Shown one piece after another: positions 9,223-18,258 of a stretch of 48,264 nucleotides of DNA. The stretch comes from a bacterium (lineage in GTDB: Bacteria > Zhuqueibacterota > QNDG01 > JAFGCO01): contig JAFGGN010000134.1 in assembly GCA_016930535.1 (NCBI GenBank), positions 1 through 48,264 of the forward strand, in the 5' to 3' direction. Positions within the stretch are counted from its first letter, which is position 1. Each line of letters starts with the position of its first letter. The notes below the pieces were generated by a model that worked only from the letters and a program-made list of their open reading frames with translations, was not told where the DNA came from and did no database searches. The position numbers and the translations under genes were made by a program.

Positions 9223-12200
9223 CTATTTCAGGAGCATTATTTTACGGCGGAACACTTTATTCTCCCCCATTCTGCAGTCAATGATGTAGACACCGCTGCC
9301 GACGTTTTCCGCCAGGAAACGGACCTCATATGAACCTGCCGCGTAATCCCGGTCGGTCAATTGACTGACCAGCCGTCCCGTGATATCGACAATACGGATC
9401 CGGACATGGACAGCCTGCGGTAAATCGAATGGTATGGTCGTTTCCGGATTAAACGGGTTCGGATAATTGGCATGCAGTGCAAATTCGGAAGGCAGCGATC
9501 CCATGCCCTGTTCCGGACAGCAGACATTCGTCGTCAAATCGGGACCGATGGTGATCTGATCCAGATTGCCGAAATCCGACCCGGTGGTTTCAAACCGGAT
9601 CACATTGTCAAATCCGGGTTCCAGTGCAATGAGGACGCTGTCCAATGTCCAGTTGGTCCATTCGCCCGTACTGATCATGGTCAGGTTCCGGGACTGCCCG
9701 TTGACAATCAGGGAACCGGTCCGGTTGGTATTTCCCAGGGCATAACGGTAAATCAGGTTGAATGTCCCCCCTCCGAATCCCGGAATATCATTAAACTGCA
9801 CGGAACTGCCGTCGGTATCAAAATTCACGAACCCGGTGCCATAAAAACCCAGATGATTTTCATCCAGGTACACGGTGCCGCCATGTTCGCCCTCTTCTGC
9901 CTGGAGCGTGATCGTCGAACCCGTTGTGATGCTGATCTCTTCGGAAAAGAACGATTCCAGTGCGCCCTGGTTCACGGATGTGATCACGTAATAAAAGGTC
10001 CAGCTCCTGGGAAGCGGTCTGTCAATGTATTCTTTATCCGTGACCAGGCTTCTGTTAATCATTCGAAAATCCGTACCTGAACTTGACGAACGATACACAT
10101 TGTAGCCGGCAATATTCGTTTCATCCGGTATATTCCAGATTAATTTGACTGAACCAAGATCATTCCTTGCACTGAGATCAACCGGGACATCCGGACGAAT
10201 GGTGGGTATGGCTTTCAGAATATCCGAGTAATCCGATTCATTGTCATCCGTATCCACTGCAGTCACCGTGTAATAATACGTCGTATCATTGAACACATCC
10301 GCATCTGTATAATGCGTACCGGTCAGGAGATCCGGATTTAGTTTATTAAAGGGACCTTCTTCCAGTCTCGACCGATACACATTGTATCCCGCAAGGTCCG
10401 ATTCATAATTGGCGCTCCATTCAAGTCTGACCGTGTCGGTCATGGCATCAACTGCAAAATGCTGCGGAGGACCGGGTGGTCTCAGACTGTCCGGTATAAA
10501 CATGCCTTCACCCACATAGTAGCTGGTATGAGGCGGCTGATTGTAACCCACATTCTGCCAGGCAATACCCAGCCGGTACACGCGGTCATGCATCAGCGTG
10601 GTCAGTCTGTACCGGGTTGTGTCCGTGGTTGTATAGATGCGTATCGCCGTGTTATCCGTGGTTCTCCAGATCACTTCCTCACGCCAGTCCCCGAAAAGGT
10701 CCGCCTGCAGGCACGGATTCGATTTGGTCCCGTTGTTGGAGGAACATCCGGTCGCCAGCAGCAAAACAGGACCGTTATATTTTCTGATATTGTTGCTGTC
10801 CAGAAGTTCCCGGGCCAAATCGTCGTCCCACCAGACCACATGATTGGTGGATGACGGAGAGGAACCGGCATAAATATTTTTGCAGCTCCGCAGGCCGGAA
10901 GTCCCTCCCCAGCACTCCATACCCCGGTGGGATTCCACCAGATTGGCAGCTGTGCCTCTGCCCACATCACCCGCACCGGTGCCCCATATGATTTCCCCGG
11001 TCCTTGCATCGATCAGGGCCGAACCAATCGATGCGTTCTCATGAATGCCCCACTTTTCGAGTCCCGCCCTGTCCGGATCGATGTCACTCACATGCATGGC
11101 ATCTCCGTGCCCCATACGGGTGTTCCACAATCCGCTGCCGTCATCGTCAATCGCCATGGCGCCGTAAATGATTTCATCCTTGCCGTCGTCATCCACGTCC
11201 GCCACGCTCAGATTGTGATTGCCCTGGCCGGCATACGATGAATACCCGTTGCTGCTGTCAAAGGTCCATCGATGGGTGAGCTGATTGTCCCGCCAGTCCC
11301 AGGCGGCCAGAACCGTCCGTGTATAGTATCCCCGGCACATCACGACGCTGGGGCGTGAACCGTCACAGTAGGCCACACAAGCAAGAAACCGGTCCACGCG
11401 GTTTCCATAACCGTCGCCCCAGGAACCGACACTCCCCCGGGCAGGTATATAATCGACAGTGGCCAGCGCTTCGCCGGTCTGCCCTGAAAAAATCGTAAAA
11501 AATTCCGGTCCGGCAAGTATTCGTCCCGTCGTATTTCTGTAATCCGCATTGGCATCGCCGATCACCTGCCCGAGGCCGTCCTCCGTGCCGTCAGCGGTCT
11601 TGCAGGCGATCTCCGCAAATCCGTCTCCGTCCAGATCATAGACCATGAACTGTGTATAATGCGCCCCCGCCCTGATATTTATACCCAGGTCAATCCGCCA
11701 TAACAGCGTGCCGTCCATTTCATAGCCGTCGAGAAATACATTGCCCGTGTAGCCATCATGTGCATTGTCATGAGAATTCGAAGGATCCCACTTTACCACT
11801 ATTTCATACTCGCCGTCTCCATCGAGATCCCCCACACTGCAGTCATTGGGCGAATAGGAATAGGACACGCCGTCAGGCGTGTTTCCTCCGGATGGCCGCT
11901 GAAGACTGATTGTCCGGTAATTCTGAGCCCATGGCATCACTGTTTCTGAAGCATCCTGTTCGAGGTTGTCCACAACGGGTACAACCGAATACTGGTCACC
12001 GGCTGACCCAAGCGTGTCCAGAAAATTAGTGGAGCCGGTTATGGGTTCATCATTGATCAGGATCCCATTCCGGTACAGGTTGAATGCAATGGAATCCGCA
12101 TCCGTCGCCAGCAGGCGCCATCCCAGATAAACATGACCGTCTTTCATGACGGCAACCAATCCCCTCCCCAGACTTTCCAGCTGGGACTGCCCAAAGCCGC

Positions 12201-12255
12201 ACAATGTCATGAAAATCATTATCATAATGACTGCAAAAGTTGTTGTATTCTTCAT
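9223..12255 (-). CDS. PL11 rhamnogalacturonan lyase with two Fn3, CBM35 and type IX tail
   Basis: This 1010-residue enzyme should cut the RG-I backbone by beta-elimination between rhamnose and galacturonic acid, leaving an unsaturated galacturonyl end for the GH105 enzymes of this locus. It has a signal peptide (1-24) and an eight-bladed PL11 propeller (about 26-590). Calcium loops are visible, such as DLDGDG at 143-148 and again at 207-212, and DVDDDGKDE at 353. Two fibronectin III domains follow (about 595-685 and 690-778), then a CBM35-like domain (about 781-905) and a type IX sorting tail (about 930-1010, YPNPFNP to RRKIMLLK). The start at 12255 is preferred over an upstream in-frame start 26 codons earlier, because GAAGGAG stands 8 bases before it and a clean signal peptide follows. 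This is the key endo-acting enzyme and defines the target polysaccharide. Confidence 0.93.
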   Translation of the reverse strand: MKNTTTFAVIMIMIFMTLCGFGQSQLESLGRGLVAVMKDGHVYLGWRLLATDADSIAFNLYRNGILINDEPITGSTNFLDTLGSAGDQYSVVPVVDNLEQDASETVMPWAQNYRTISLQRPSGGNTPDGVSYSYSPNDCSVGDLDGDGEYEIVVKWDPSNSHDNAHDGYTGNVFLDGYEMDGTLLWRIDLGINIRAGAHYTQFMVYDLDGDGFAEIACKTADGTEDGLGQVIGDANADYRNTTGRILAGPEFFTIFSGQTGEALATVDYIPARGSVGSWGDGYGNRVDRFLACVAYCDGSRPSVVMCRGYYTRTVLAAWDWRDNQLTHRWTFDSSNGYSSYAGQGNHNLSVADVDDDGKDEIIYGAMAIDDDGSGLWNTRMGHGDAMHVSDIDPDRAGLEKWGIHENASIGSALIDARTGEIIWGTGAGDVGRGTAANLVESHRGMECWGGTSGLRSCKNIYAGSSPSSTNHVVWWDDDLARELLDSNNIRKYNGPVLLLATGCSSNNGTKSNPCLQADLFGDWREEVIWRTTDNTAIRIYTTTDTTRYRLTTLMHDRVYRLGIAWQNVGYNQPPHTSYYVGEGMFIPDSLRPPGPPQHFAVDAMTDTVRLEWSANYESDLAGYNVYRSRLEEGPFNKLNPDLLTGTHYTDADVFNDTTYYYTVTAVDTDDNESDYSDILKAIPTIRPDVPVDLSARNDLGSVKLIWNIPDETNIAGYNVYRSSSSGTDFRMINRSLVTDKEYIDRPLPRSWTFYYVITSVNQGALESFFSEEISITTGSTITLQAEEGEHGGTVYLDENHLGFYGTGFVNFDTDGSSVQFNDIPGFGGGTFNLIYRYALGNTNRTGSLIVNGQSRNLTMISTGEWTNWTLDSVLIALEPGFDNVIRFETTGSDFGNLDQITIGPDLTTNVCCPEQGMGSLPSEFALHANYPNPFNPETTIPFDLPQAVHVRIRIVDITGRLVSQLTDRDYAAGSYEVRFLAENVGSGVYIIDCRMGENKVFRRKIMLLK

Positions 12256-12365
12256 CGATCCGTCTCCTTCATGCAGCAGGGATTCATTCATTTTCAGATG
12301 GATGAAGTGTCCCATAGCTGCATTGCACTTCAACCATCCGGCTGACCGGACTTATGACTCTGTCT

Positions 12366-15224
12366 TTATTCGGCCATGTTTTCCACGACCAGGGGGATTA
12401 TTTTCACGGGACCCAGCAGGCCCGATTCAACCGGCTCCCACGAGGCCGCGGTAAACAATCCATGTGCATCTCTGTTTTCTCTGTCCTTTGCCGGAAAATT
12501 GACATTGTAGAATTTTTTATAATCACCGCCATTCTGATCCATATCAATAATCCGGTTGGCCATCAGATTGGTCACCTGTATATCGAGCTCATTCCTGTCC
12601 CGCAGGATCGTATCAGGAACACGGATCTGATAAGGTGCCGAAATCAATGTATCCAGTGTAACGCCGTTCAGAACCACGACCGCGGTTTCACGGACAGCAC
12701 CCAGGTCCAGAATCCAGGCATCCGCTTTGATTCCGGGTCTGGAGAAATGCACAGTGTAGCTGCCTGTCCCTGAAAAACGCCTGACATCCCTGCCCCCCAA
12801 TCCGGTCCACGACATTAGTTTATCGGTGTGGATCTCATCAGGCAGAACGGGACCGCCTGTAATGAACCGCAATTTCCATGGACCTCCGATTTCAACCGCT
12901 TTTGCTTTCACCCGATAATGCGTGAAACGGGGTGCTTTGATCACATCGTTGAAACACTGTAAAATGCATGCTTCTCCAGGATTCAACTGAAGAAAAATCC
13001 CGGTGGATCCATCCTGCAGGCTTCTGCTGGCGGCCAGCCCGGCTTCACCCGACATGGGATCAAACTGTGCGACAGATGCGGCCTTTGCCCGGATGCGTAT
13101 CCAATCGCTACAGGCATTCCCGGACTGGTTCACGATAAAGTATAAAAATCCATCATCCGTTTTCCGTTTTACATACCGAAGATCATGCTCCGGAATGGAT
13201 TCAGGGAGAACACCCGCATAATGCAGCATGTCCCTAATATCATCCCCCAGGACAAATCCTCCCTTGCCGATTGCCGCACAGGAAATATTCTGCCCTTCGA
13301 GGGGTTCGAAATTCCATTGACGGGCCAGTTGCACATAGGCGGTTTGCTTTTTGCGCAAATCGGACAGTCCCGGAACATCCGAAGGCATTTTCTTACAGAA
13401 AATGACATGACCGCCTGCCTGTGCAAGCGCAGCGAGTTTTTCCATGGATTCCAGAGGCATGAATTGACATTCTGGTATGACTACAGTCCGGTAACTGTTT
13501 CCACTGGTTTGAAGATCCGAACCGTTATAATGACATTCCAGTAATTGCCTGTCTGAAATAAAATCAAAGGAAAATCCCTGTTTTAAAAGATCTTCCGCCA
13601 GACCGCGGACCTTTAATCCATCCAAAGATCCTTTAAAATGATGAAGCAGGCTGTTTCCTGGTTCCGACCATCGGTCATGAATCGGGTAATACAGCAGGAT
13701 ATCGTTGGACGGTTTCCCCAACTGCAGGAAAGACTGACAGCGCGTGATGTACCGGTTCAATTTGGGAAAATCGGCCCAGAGGGAATTGGTGGGGCCAAAA
13801 TGAACGGCTGCATAGAAAAGCCAGCCGGGCCAGGATTCATCCGCGGGAGAATACGGTGTGCCATGAAAGACGACATGATTGATTCCCCCCAGAAAAAACA
13901 GATCCAGCGCATGCTTGACATCTCCCAACGAGGCTGTGAAATGTTCATCGAGCCAGGTGGCGGCCTCGCACGATGCAAGGATTTTTCCCGTCACATTGGC
14001 CGCGGATGATGCAAATTTATACTGAATGACATCACGCCCCTCCGTTTCGGGGATATCGCTGACTGCATACAGATCAAGAATATTGGCCGGAGAACCATGG
14101 GCCTGATTTCTGACAATGGCGCCCTGGCTTTTTGCCCAATCTCTCCAGGGCTTCGTAAAATTGTCCAGCAGCAGTTCGGAGATCACTTCCCTGTAATCAT
14201 GAAGCAGCCGGCTGCGTTCTCCCGTGGATTCTGTCGAAAAAAGCACGGAGAGATGCCGGGCAAGATCATATCCCTTGCGGTTTTTAAACTCAGTAAATAA
14301 ATCCGGAGTGTAATTGGCCTCACCGCTCGCATCATCCACCTCGTAAGAATCGTTAAAAAACGCCCTCAATGTTCCGATGCCGGACTTTGAAAACGCCTGA
14401 TTGAATTTTTCAAGGTATATGCTCAGTGCGTCTTTGGAAAAATGATCGATCACATTGCCCTCTCCGCCGGGAGCGGCCCGTTCGACCATTTTACCGTGCC
14501 ATCCCTGAAATACGGCATCAATCGTCCAGCTGCCGGCAGGTGCGGTCCAGTCCAGGTTACCGCTCTCATCAACCCTGTCCGTGATGTCCAGAAATTCGCC
14601 GTTTTCAGAACAGGCCATCAATACCTGCAATGGTAACGGTTTTTCAAAGCGGATCTGTTCCAGGGCAAGTTCCTGCAGGTTCTCATTCTCGCTGATCGGC
14701 TCCTTCACATCCGATATACCGATACGTTTTCCAATGGCCCGCGCCATCGGCGGCTGATTGAAAATGACTTTTTCCCGCAGCTTTTGACCGCCATTCAGTT
14801 GATATGTTTTGTGAACGAAATTCTTACAGGCAGCCTCTGCACCGATCCAGGGACCGCCAAAAGGCCAGCCTGTGCCCGTAGCCATGTCGATCCCCAGATC
14901 CAGTCTTTCAGATTCCTGAAGCGTATGAACAAACAAATCCACCCACTCAGGTGACAGATAAGGGACGAATTGGTCTTCATACCCCCTGACGCCGTAAATC
15001 GGAGTGATTTCCAATCCGCCGAGCCCTGCCTTTTTATAGTTTTCCATGACGGCTGTCAGGTCTTTTTTATTCACACTGCTGCCCTGCCACCACCACCGTG
15101 TCCAGGGTCTGCATTGCCGTGTAACCTGCGGCCACCGGAGCTGTGATGCCGGAGCGAAAGAATGCATGGACAAAACGATCAGCATAAAAACTTTCAAAGG
15201 AACCATGTGAAATTTACGTTTCAT
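12366..15224 (-). CDS. GH106 alpha-L-rhamnosidase
   Basis: Predicted exported protein of 952 residues with a signal peptide (about 1-27). The N-terminal signature PWTRWWWQGSSV (40-51), followed by a GLGGLEITPIYGV segment and DMATGTGWPFGG, is typical of glycoside hydrolase family 106. These enzymes are calcium-dependent inverting alpha-L-rhamnosidases. The C-terminal third (from about 800) is a GH2-like sugar-binding beta-sandwich (RRFSGTGSYTVHFSRP; ILDLGAVRETAVVVLNG). No sorting tail or lipobox is seen, so a periplasmic location is likely. It would remove rhamnose from unsaturated or saturated RG-I oligosaccharides after GH105 or GH28 action. ATG 15224 has only a modest AAGAG ribosome site. 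It lies between GH2 and PL11, with gaps of 87 and 110 bases. A second, shorter family relative is at 30015-32144. Confidence 0.87.
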   Translation of the reverse strand: MKRKFHMVPLKVFMLIVLSMHSFAPASQLRWPQVTRQCRPWTRWWWQGSSVNKKDLTAVMENYKKAGLGGLEITPIYGVRGYEDQFVPYLSPEWVDLFVHTLQESERLDLGIDMATGTGWPFGGPWIGAEAACKNFVHKTYQLNGGQKLREKVIFNQPPMARAIGKRIGISDVKEPISENENLQELALEQIRFEKPLPLQVLMACSENGEFLDITDRVDESGNLDWTAPAGSWTIDAVFQGWHGKMVERAAPGGEGNVIDHFSKDALSIYLEKFNQAFSKSGIGTLRAFFNDSYEVDDASGEANYTPDLFTEFKNRKGYDLARHLSVLFSTESTGERSRLLHDYREVISELLLDNFTKPWRDWAKSQGAIVRNQAHGSPANILDLYAVSDIPETEGRDVIQYKFASSAANVTGKILASCEAATWLDEHFTASLGDVKHALDLFFLGGINHVVFHGTPYSPADESWPGWLFYAAVHFGPTNSLWADFPKLNRYITRCQSFLQLGKPSNDILLYYPIHDRWSEPGNSLLHHFKGSLDGLKVRGLAEDLLKQGFSFDFISDRQLLECHYNGSDLQTSGNSYRTVVIPECQFMPLESMEKLAALAQAGGHVIFCKKMPSDVPGLSDLRKKQTAYVQLARQWNFEPLEGQNISCAAIGKGGFVLGDDIRDMLHYAGVLPESIPEHDLRYVKRKTDDGFLYFIVNQSGNACSDWIRIRAKAASVAQFDPMSGEAGLAASRSLQDGSTGIFLQLNPGEACILQCFNDVIKAPRFTHYRVKAKAVEIGGPWKLRFITGGPVLPDEIHTDKLMSWTGLGGRDVRRFSGTGSYTVHFSRPGIKADAWILDLGAVRETAVVVLNGVTLDTLISAPYQIRVPDTILRDRNELDIQVTNLMANRIIDMDQNGGDYKKFYNVNFPAKDRENRDAHGLFTAASWEPVESGLLGPVKIIPLVVENMAE

Positions 15225-15311
15225 GTCAGACTCTTTTCATTGATTAATGTTACAACCATCCATTGACGGTCACATTGCAAAAGACCAGAGAACCGCGGCA
15301 CCCTTCATCGA

Positions 15312-18200
15312 TCACTTCGGCTTCAAATCCTCTGTGCTTTGTTTTGTATGAAAAGCGATTCCGGCCCGTTCTTTCTTTTCAAACAGTTCTTCGATGACTG
15401 CATATTCGATCCTGGTTTTCGGATTGAACCGGTCCGACAGCATATATTGTGTCAGGCTATAGAGCAATTGTCTGGCTGCGGGCCGATCGTCAGGATCGCT
15501 TTGAAGATCCGCACTGCAGACCATGATTTTCCCTTTGCCCACCTGCGCTTCAAATAACAGCGCCAGCCGGCGATTTAAAAACCAGGTGTCGATCGGCTGA
15601 ACAATCGGCCTGAATTCCGGAGGAAACCGCTCAATATTCATCACCTGCTGCCGGTCGAGGATCTCCCACCATTGCAAATCGCTGTGAAAATCCGTCGGGA
15701 AATATGCAAACGCCGGATGCTCCGGATCGCATAAAATTCCGGTTGTATGCGGCGGCCGCATCTTGAACCAGGATGTATTCCAGAATACCGGCCTGAAATA
15801 CTGGACCACATCTTTTCCGTTTTCAACATGGCCTGCAGCGTGTATAAATACGTTTCCTCCGTTTTCAAGAATAAATTCAGCCCGTTCATCGGGTTGATTA
15901 CACACATAAATATCATCACTGTGCTGCGGAGGAATCACATCGGGATAAACCCAGAAATTCCAATGATTCACATGATTATCCACAAAGAGTTCCAGTTTCA
16001 GCTTTTGCGCCGTTGATATCCCGGCAAGAGACCATTCGATTTCACCAAGGGGAATACAGTTATCGATGGGAATATCCCTTTCTTTCAGAAGACCCTGTGC
16101 CAGGACAGTCCCGTCCGGATCCGTGACCTTCCAGCGGGCAGCAATACTGTTCAGCGGATACCGGCCAAAATGGGCCACTTCAAATTCTGCATGCAATGTT
16201 TCACTGTTTAAAAAAACAAACTTCGGCATTCGGGCCAGTGGCACGGTTTCTCCGAAAAACCGGTTGAACTGCTGTGCCGTGAAATATTCCTTTTCGTCCC
16301 AGAAAGCGTCAAGCACGCCGACGAGCGCTGTTCCCTGGCCGGGGAAATCGTTCAGACCGAGCAGCTGAATACCTGCCAGCCCGCGCGTTCGTAATGCCGC
16401 TTCAATCTCAGATTTATAGCATAGTGCCTGCAGTTTGCCCGATGCCGTTAAAAAGTCGCCGGCCTGATCTCCCATATGGTTTTTTACCAGCGTTTCCTGA
16501 AACAATTCGAAATTTCTGGCTTTGTAAACGCCCGTGTATTTTTTTATTTCCCTGAAATTGGGAAATACGCAGTACTGTCCCATTTCATGAACGACGTACG
16601 GTACCGCATATTTTTCGATCCGTTCGGCATAATCAAACATGCTTTGAGGGCGCTCTTTCCAGGGAAGTCCGCGAGGTTCGGACCGGACGATGAATTCACT
16701 CTCGGGCACAAGCGGCCAGTTTTTTCCGATCGAGGCGCTCGTATATACCCTGCGGTTGTCTTTCGCCTTCCAGTAGTTTACAAATTCCCCAAGATATCCG
16801 GCCTGATTTCGTCCCGCAGGTTCGTTGCCGTAAGCCATCATACAAAATGATGGGTGGTTGCCATAGGCATCCGCAATGCGATTCGTTTCGTCATAAATAT
16901 ACCGGTCTATCGGCAGGCCGTCTCCCAGACGGACACCATGATTAGCCCAGCTCGGACCCTCGACCTGCAAATAAAATCCCAGTTTATCTGCAGCCTCAAA
17001 TGCCGCCTCAGGCGGGCACCATGAGTGAAACCGCATATGGTTCAATCCATGGTCCCTGCAGATCAGAAAGACCCTTTCCCATGAAGTGACATCCACAGGC
17101 GGATACCCTGTCGCGGGGAAAACACAGCATTCCACGGTTCCTCTCAGGAAAACCGGGCGACGATTAATTTCAAACCGGGTTCCATTGATCACGAATGACC
17201 GCATCCCGAACTGGCTTTTCTTTGTATCCCGATTTCCGGTTTCATCCGACAAAACAACGGTCATCTGATATAATGCCGGATCGAACTCATCCCAAAGCTG
17301 TACGGCCTCGCCCATGGAGTACAGGATTTCAATCGATGACTTCCCTTTGGGCACTGCGATTTCCCTGACTGATTGCGGAACAACATGTGTCTTTGCTGAA
17401 TTAAACGACCTTGCATCAAGTACGATTCGGGAAGTCCCGTCTTTACCGGTTCTGTTGTCCAGTTGAATAACGGCTTTCACCGATTTATCTTCAACATCCG
17501 TGAACAATTGGATTCCGTCCATAAAAACAGGCGCCGTCGATTTAAGGCAGATATCGCCCGTGATTCCGTTCCAGTTGCCCTGCGTATGATCCGTGATGCT
17601 GTGCGAGTCCGGGCCCACATTGATATCCTTGATGCGGTTGTCCACTCTGATTGAAATGAGATGGCGGCCCGGTTTCAACAGGTCTGACAGATCATAACGA
17701 TGCGGCGTTGAAAGGCTGTTCTGTGTTCCGGCCTGAAGACTGTCCACCCATACCGTGGTTTCCCAGTGCGGACGCTCCAAAAAAAGTTCGATATGCCGGT
17801 CCTCCCACTGTGCGGGTATCACGACTTCCCGCTGAAACCATGCGGCCCCGACATAGTGCTTGTTTGGCGTCAGCCAGAATGGGAACTTTAAATGGTCTTT
17901 TTGCCGGTATTTGGCCAAATCTGTGCGGAAATACCAGGAACTGTCATAAATACTCCCGGTCCATTTTGTCTCGAGGGTAAGTTCATCTCCTTTATTGTTC
18001 TCCCTCATGGATCCGGGCAAAGTGACAGTATCAGCCAGTCTCGACCGGTACCAATGATTTGTTATACCGACATCCTGCGGGTCGGCCTGAAACGACCATT
18101 TCCCTTTTAACGGGATTGTATTATTCTGCTTCGCTGGGCTGCAGCTTAGAATCAACAGGATAAATAATAATAGAACTGTTATTCCTTGACTTTTAATCAT
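15312..18200 (-). CDS. GH2 beta-galactosidase-like lipoprotein
   Basis: A 962-residue lipoprotein whose lipobox is LILSC (Cys20). The GH2 order is visible: jelly-roll sugar-binding domain (about 30-220, with WFQREVVIP and WVDSLQAG), immunoglobulin-like domain (about 225-335) and TIM barrel (about 338-650). The acid/base is Glu460 in AYGNEPAG and the nucleophile is Glu539 in VVHEMGQY. The long C-terminal part (about 680-950) has further beta-sandwich repeats and a Rossmann-like segment near KIMVCSADLQSD. The family includes beta-galactosidase, beta-glucuronidase and beta-mannosidase. In this setting galactose from galactan or arabinogalactan side chains is the likely product, but the sequence alone does not settle it. 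Upstream of ATG 18200 the ribosome site is weak (AGAGAAT). Its neighbour GH35 is a second beta-galactosidase-type enzyme. Confidence 0.85.
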   Translation of the reverse strand: MIKSQGITVLLLFILLILSCSPAKQNNTIPLKGKWSFQADPQDVGITNHWYRSRLADTVTLPGSMRENNKGDELTLETKWTGSIYDSSWYFRTDLAKYRQKDHLKFPFWLTPNKHYVGAAWFQREVVIPAQWEDRHIELFLERPHWETTVWVDSLQAGTQNSLSTPHRYDLSDLLKPGRHLISIRVDNRIKDINVGPDSHSITDHTQGNWNGITGDICLKSTAPVFMDGIQLFTDVEDKSVKAVIQLDNRTGKDGTSRIVLDARSFNSAKTHVVPQSVREIAVPKGKSSIEILYSMGEAVQLWDEFDPALYQMTVVLSDETGNRDTKKSQFGMRSFVINGTRFEINRRPVFLRGTVECCVFPATGYPPVDVTSWERVFLICRDHGLNHMRFHSWCPPEAAFEAADKLGFYLQVEGPSWANHGVRLGDGLPIDRYIYDETNRIADAYGNHPSFCMMAYGNEPAGRNQAGYLGEFVNYWKAKDNRRVYTSASIGKNWPLVPESEFIVRSEPRGLPWKERPQSMFDYAERIEKYAVPYVVHEMGQYCVFPNFREIKKYTGVYKARNFELFQETLVKNHMGDQAGDFLTASGKLQALCYKSEIEAALRTRGLAGIQLLGLNDFPGQGTALVGVLDAFWDEKEYFTAQQFNRFFGETVPLARMPKFVFLNSETLHAEFEVAHFGRYPLNSIAARWKVTDPDGTVLAQGLLKERDIPIDNCIPLGEIEWSLAGISTAQKLKLELFVDNHVNHWNFWVYPDVIPPQHSDDIYVCNQPDERAEFILENGGNVFIHAAGHVENGKDVVQYFRPVFWNTSWFKMRPPHTTGILCDPEHPAFAYFPTDFHSDLQWWEILDRQQVMNIERFPPEFRPIVQPIDTWFLNRRLALLFEAQVGKGKIMVCSADLQSDPDDRPAARQLLYSLTQYMLSDRFNPKTRIEYAVIEELFEKKERAGIAFHTKQSTEDLKPK

Positions 18201-18258
18201 TTTTTATTCTCTGATCATCCTGACAAATAAAATGAATCCTGAATACGGATATCCGTAC

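Noticed and set aside
12337..12350. Small perfect hairpin TCCGG-CTGA-CCGGA in the GH106-PL11 gap
   Set aside because: Only five base pairs and no T-run on the transcribed strand, so it is not supported as a terminator; CCGG-containing hairpins recur by chance in this sequence.
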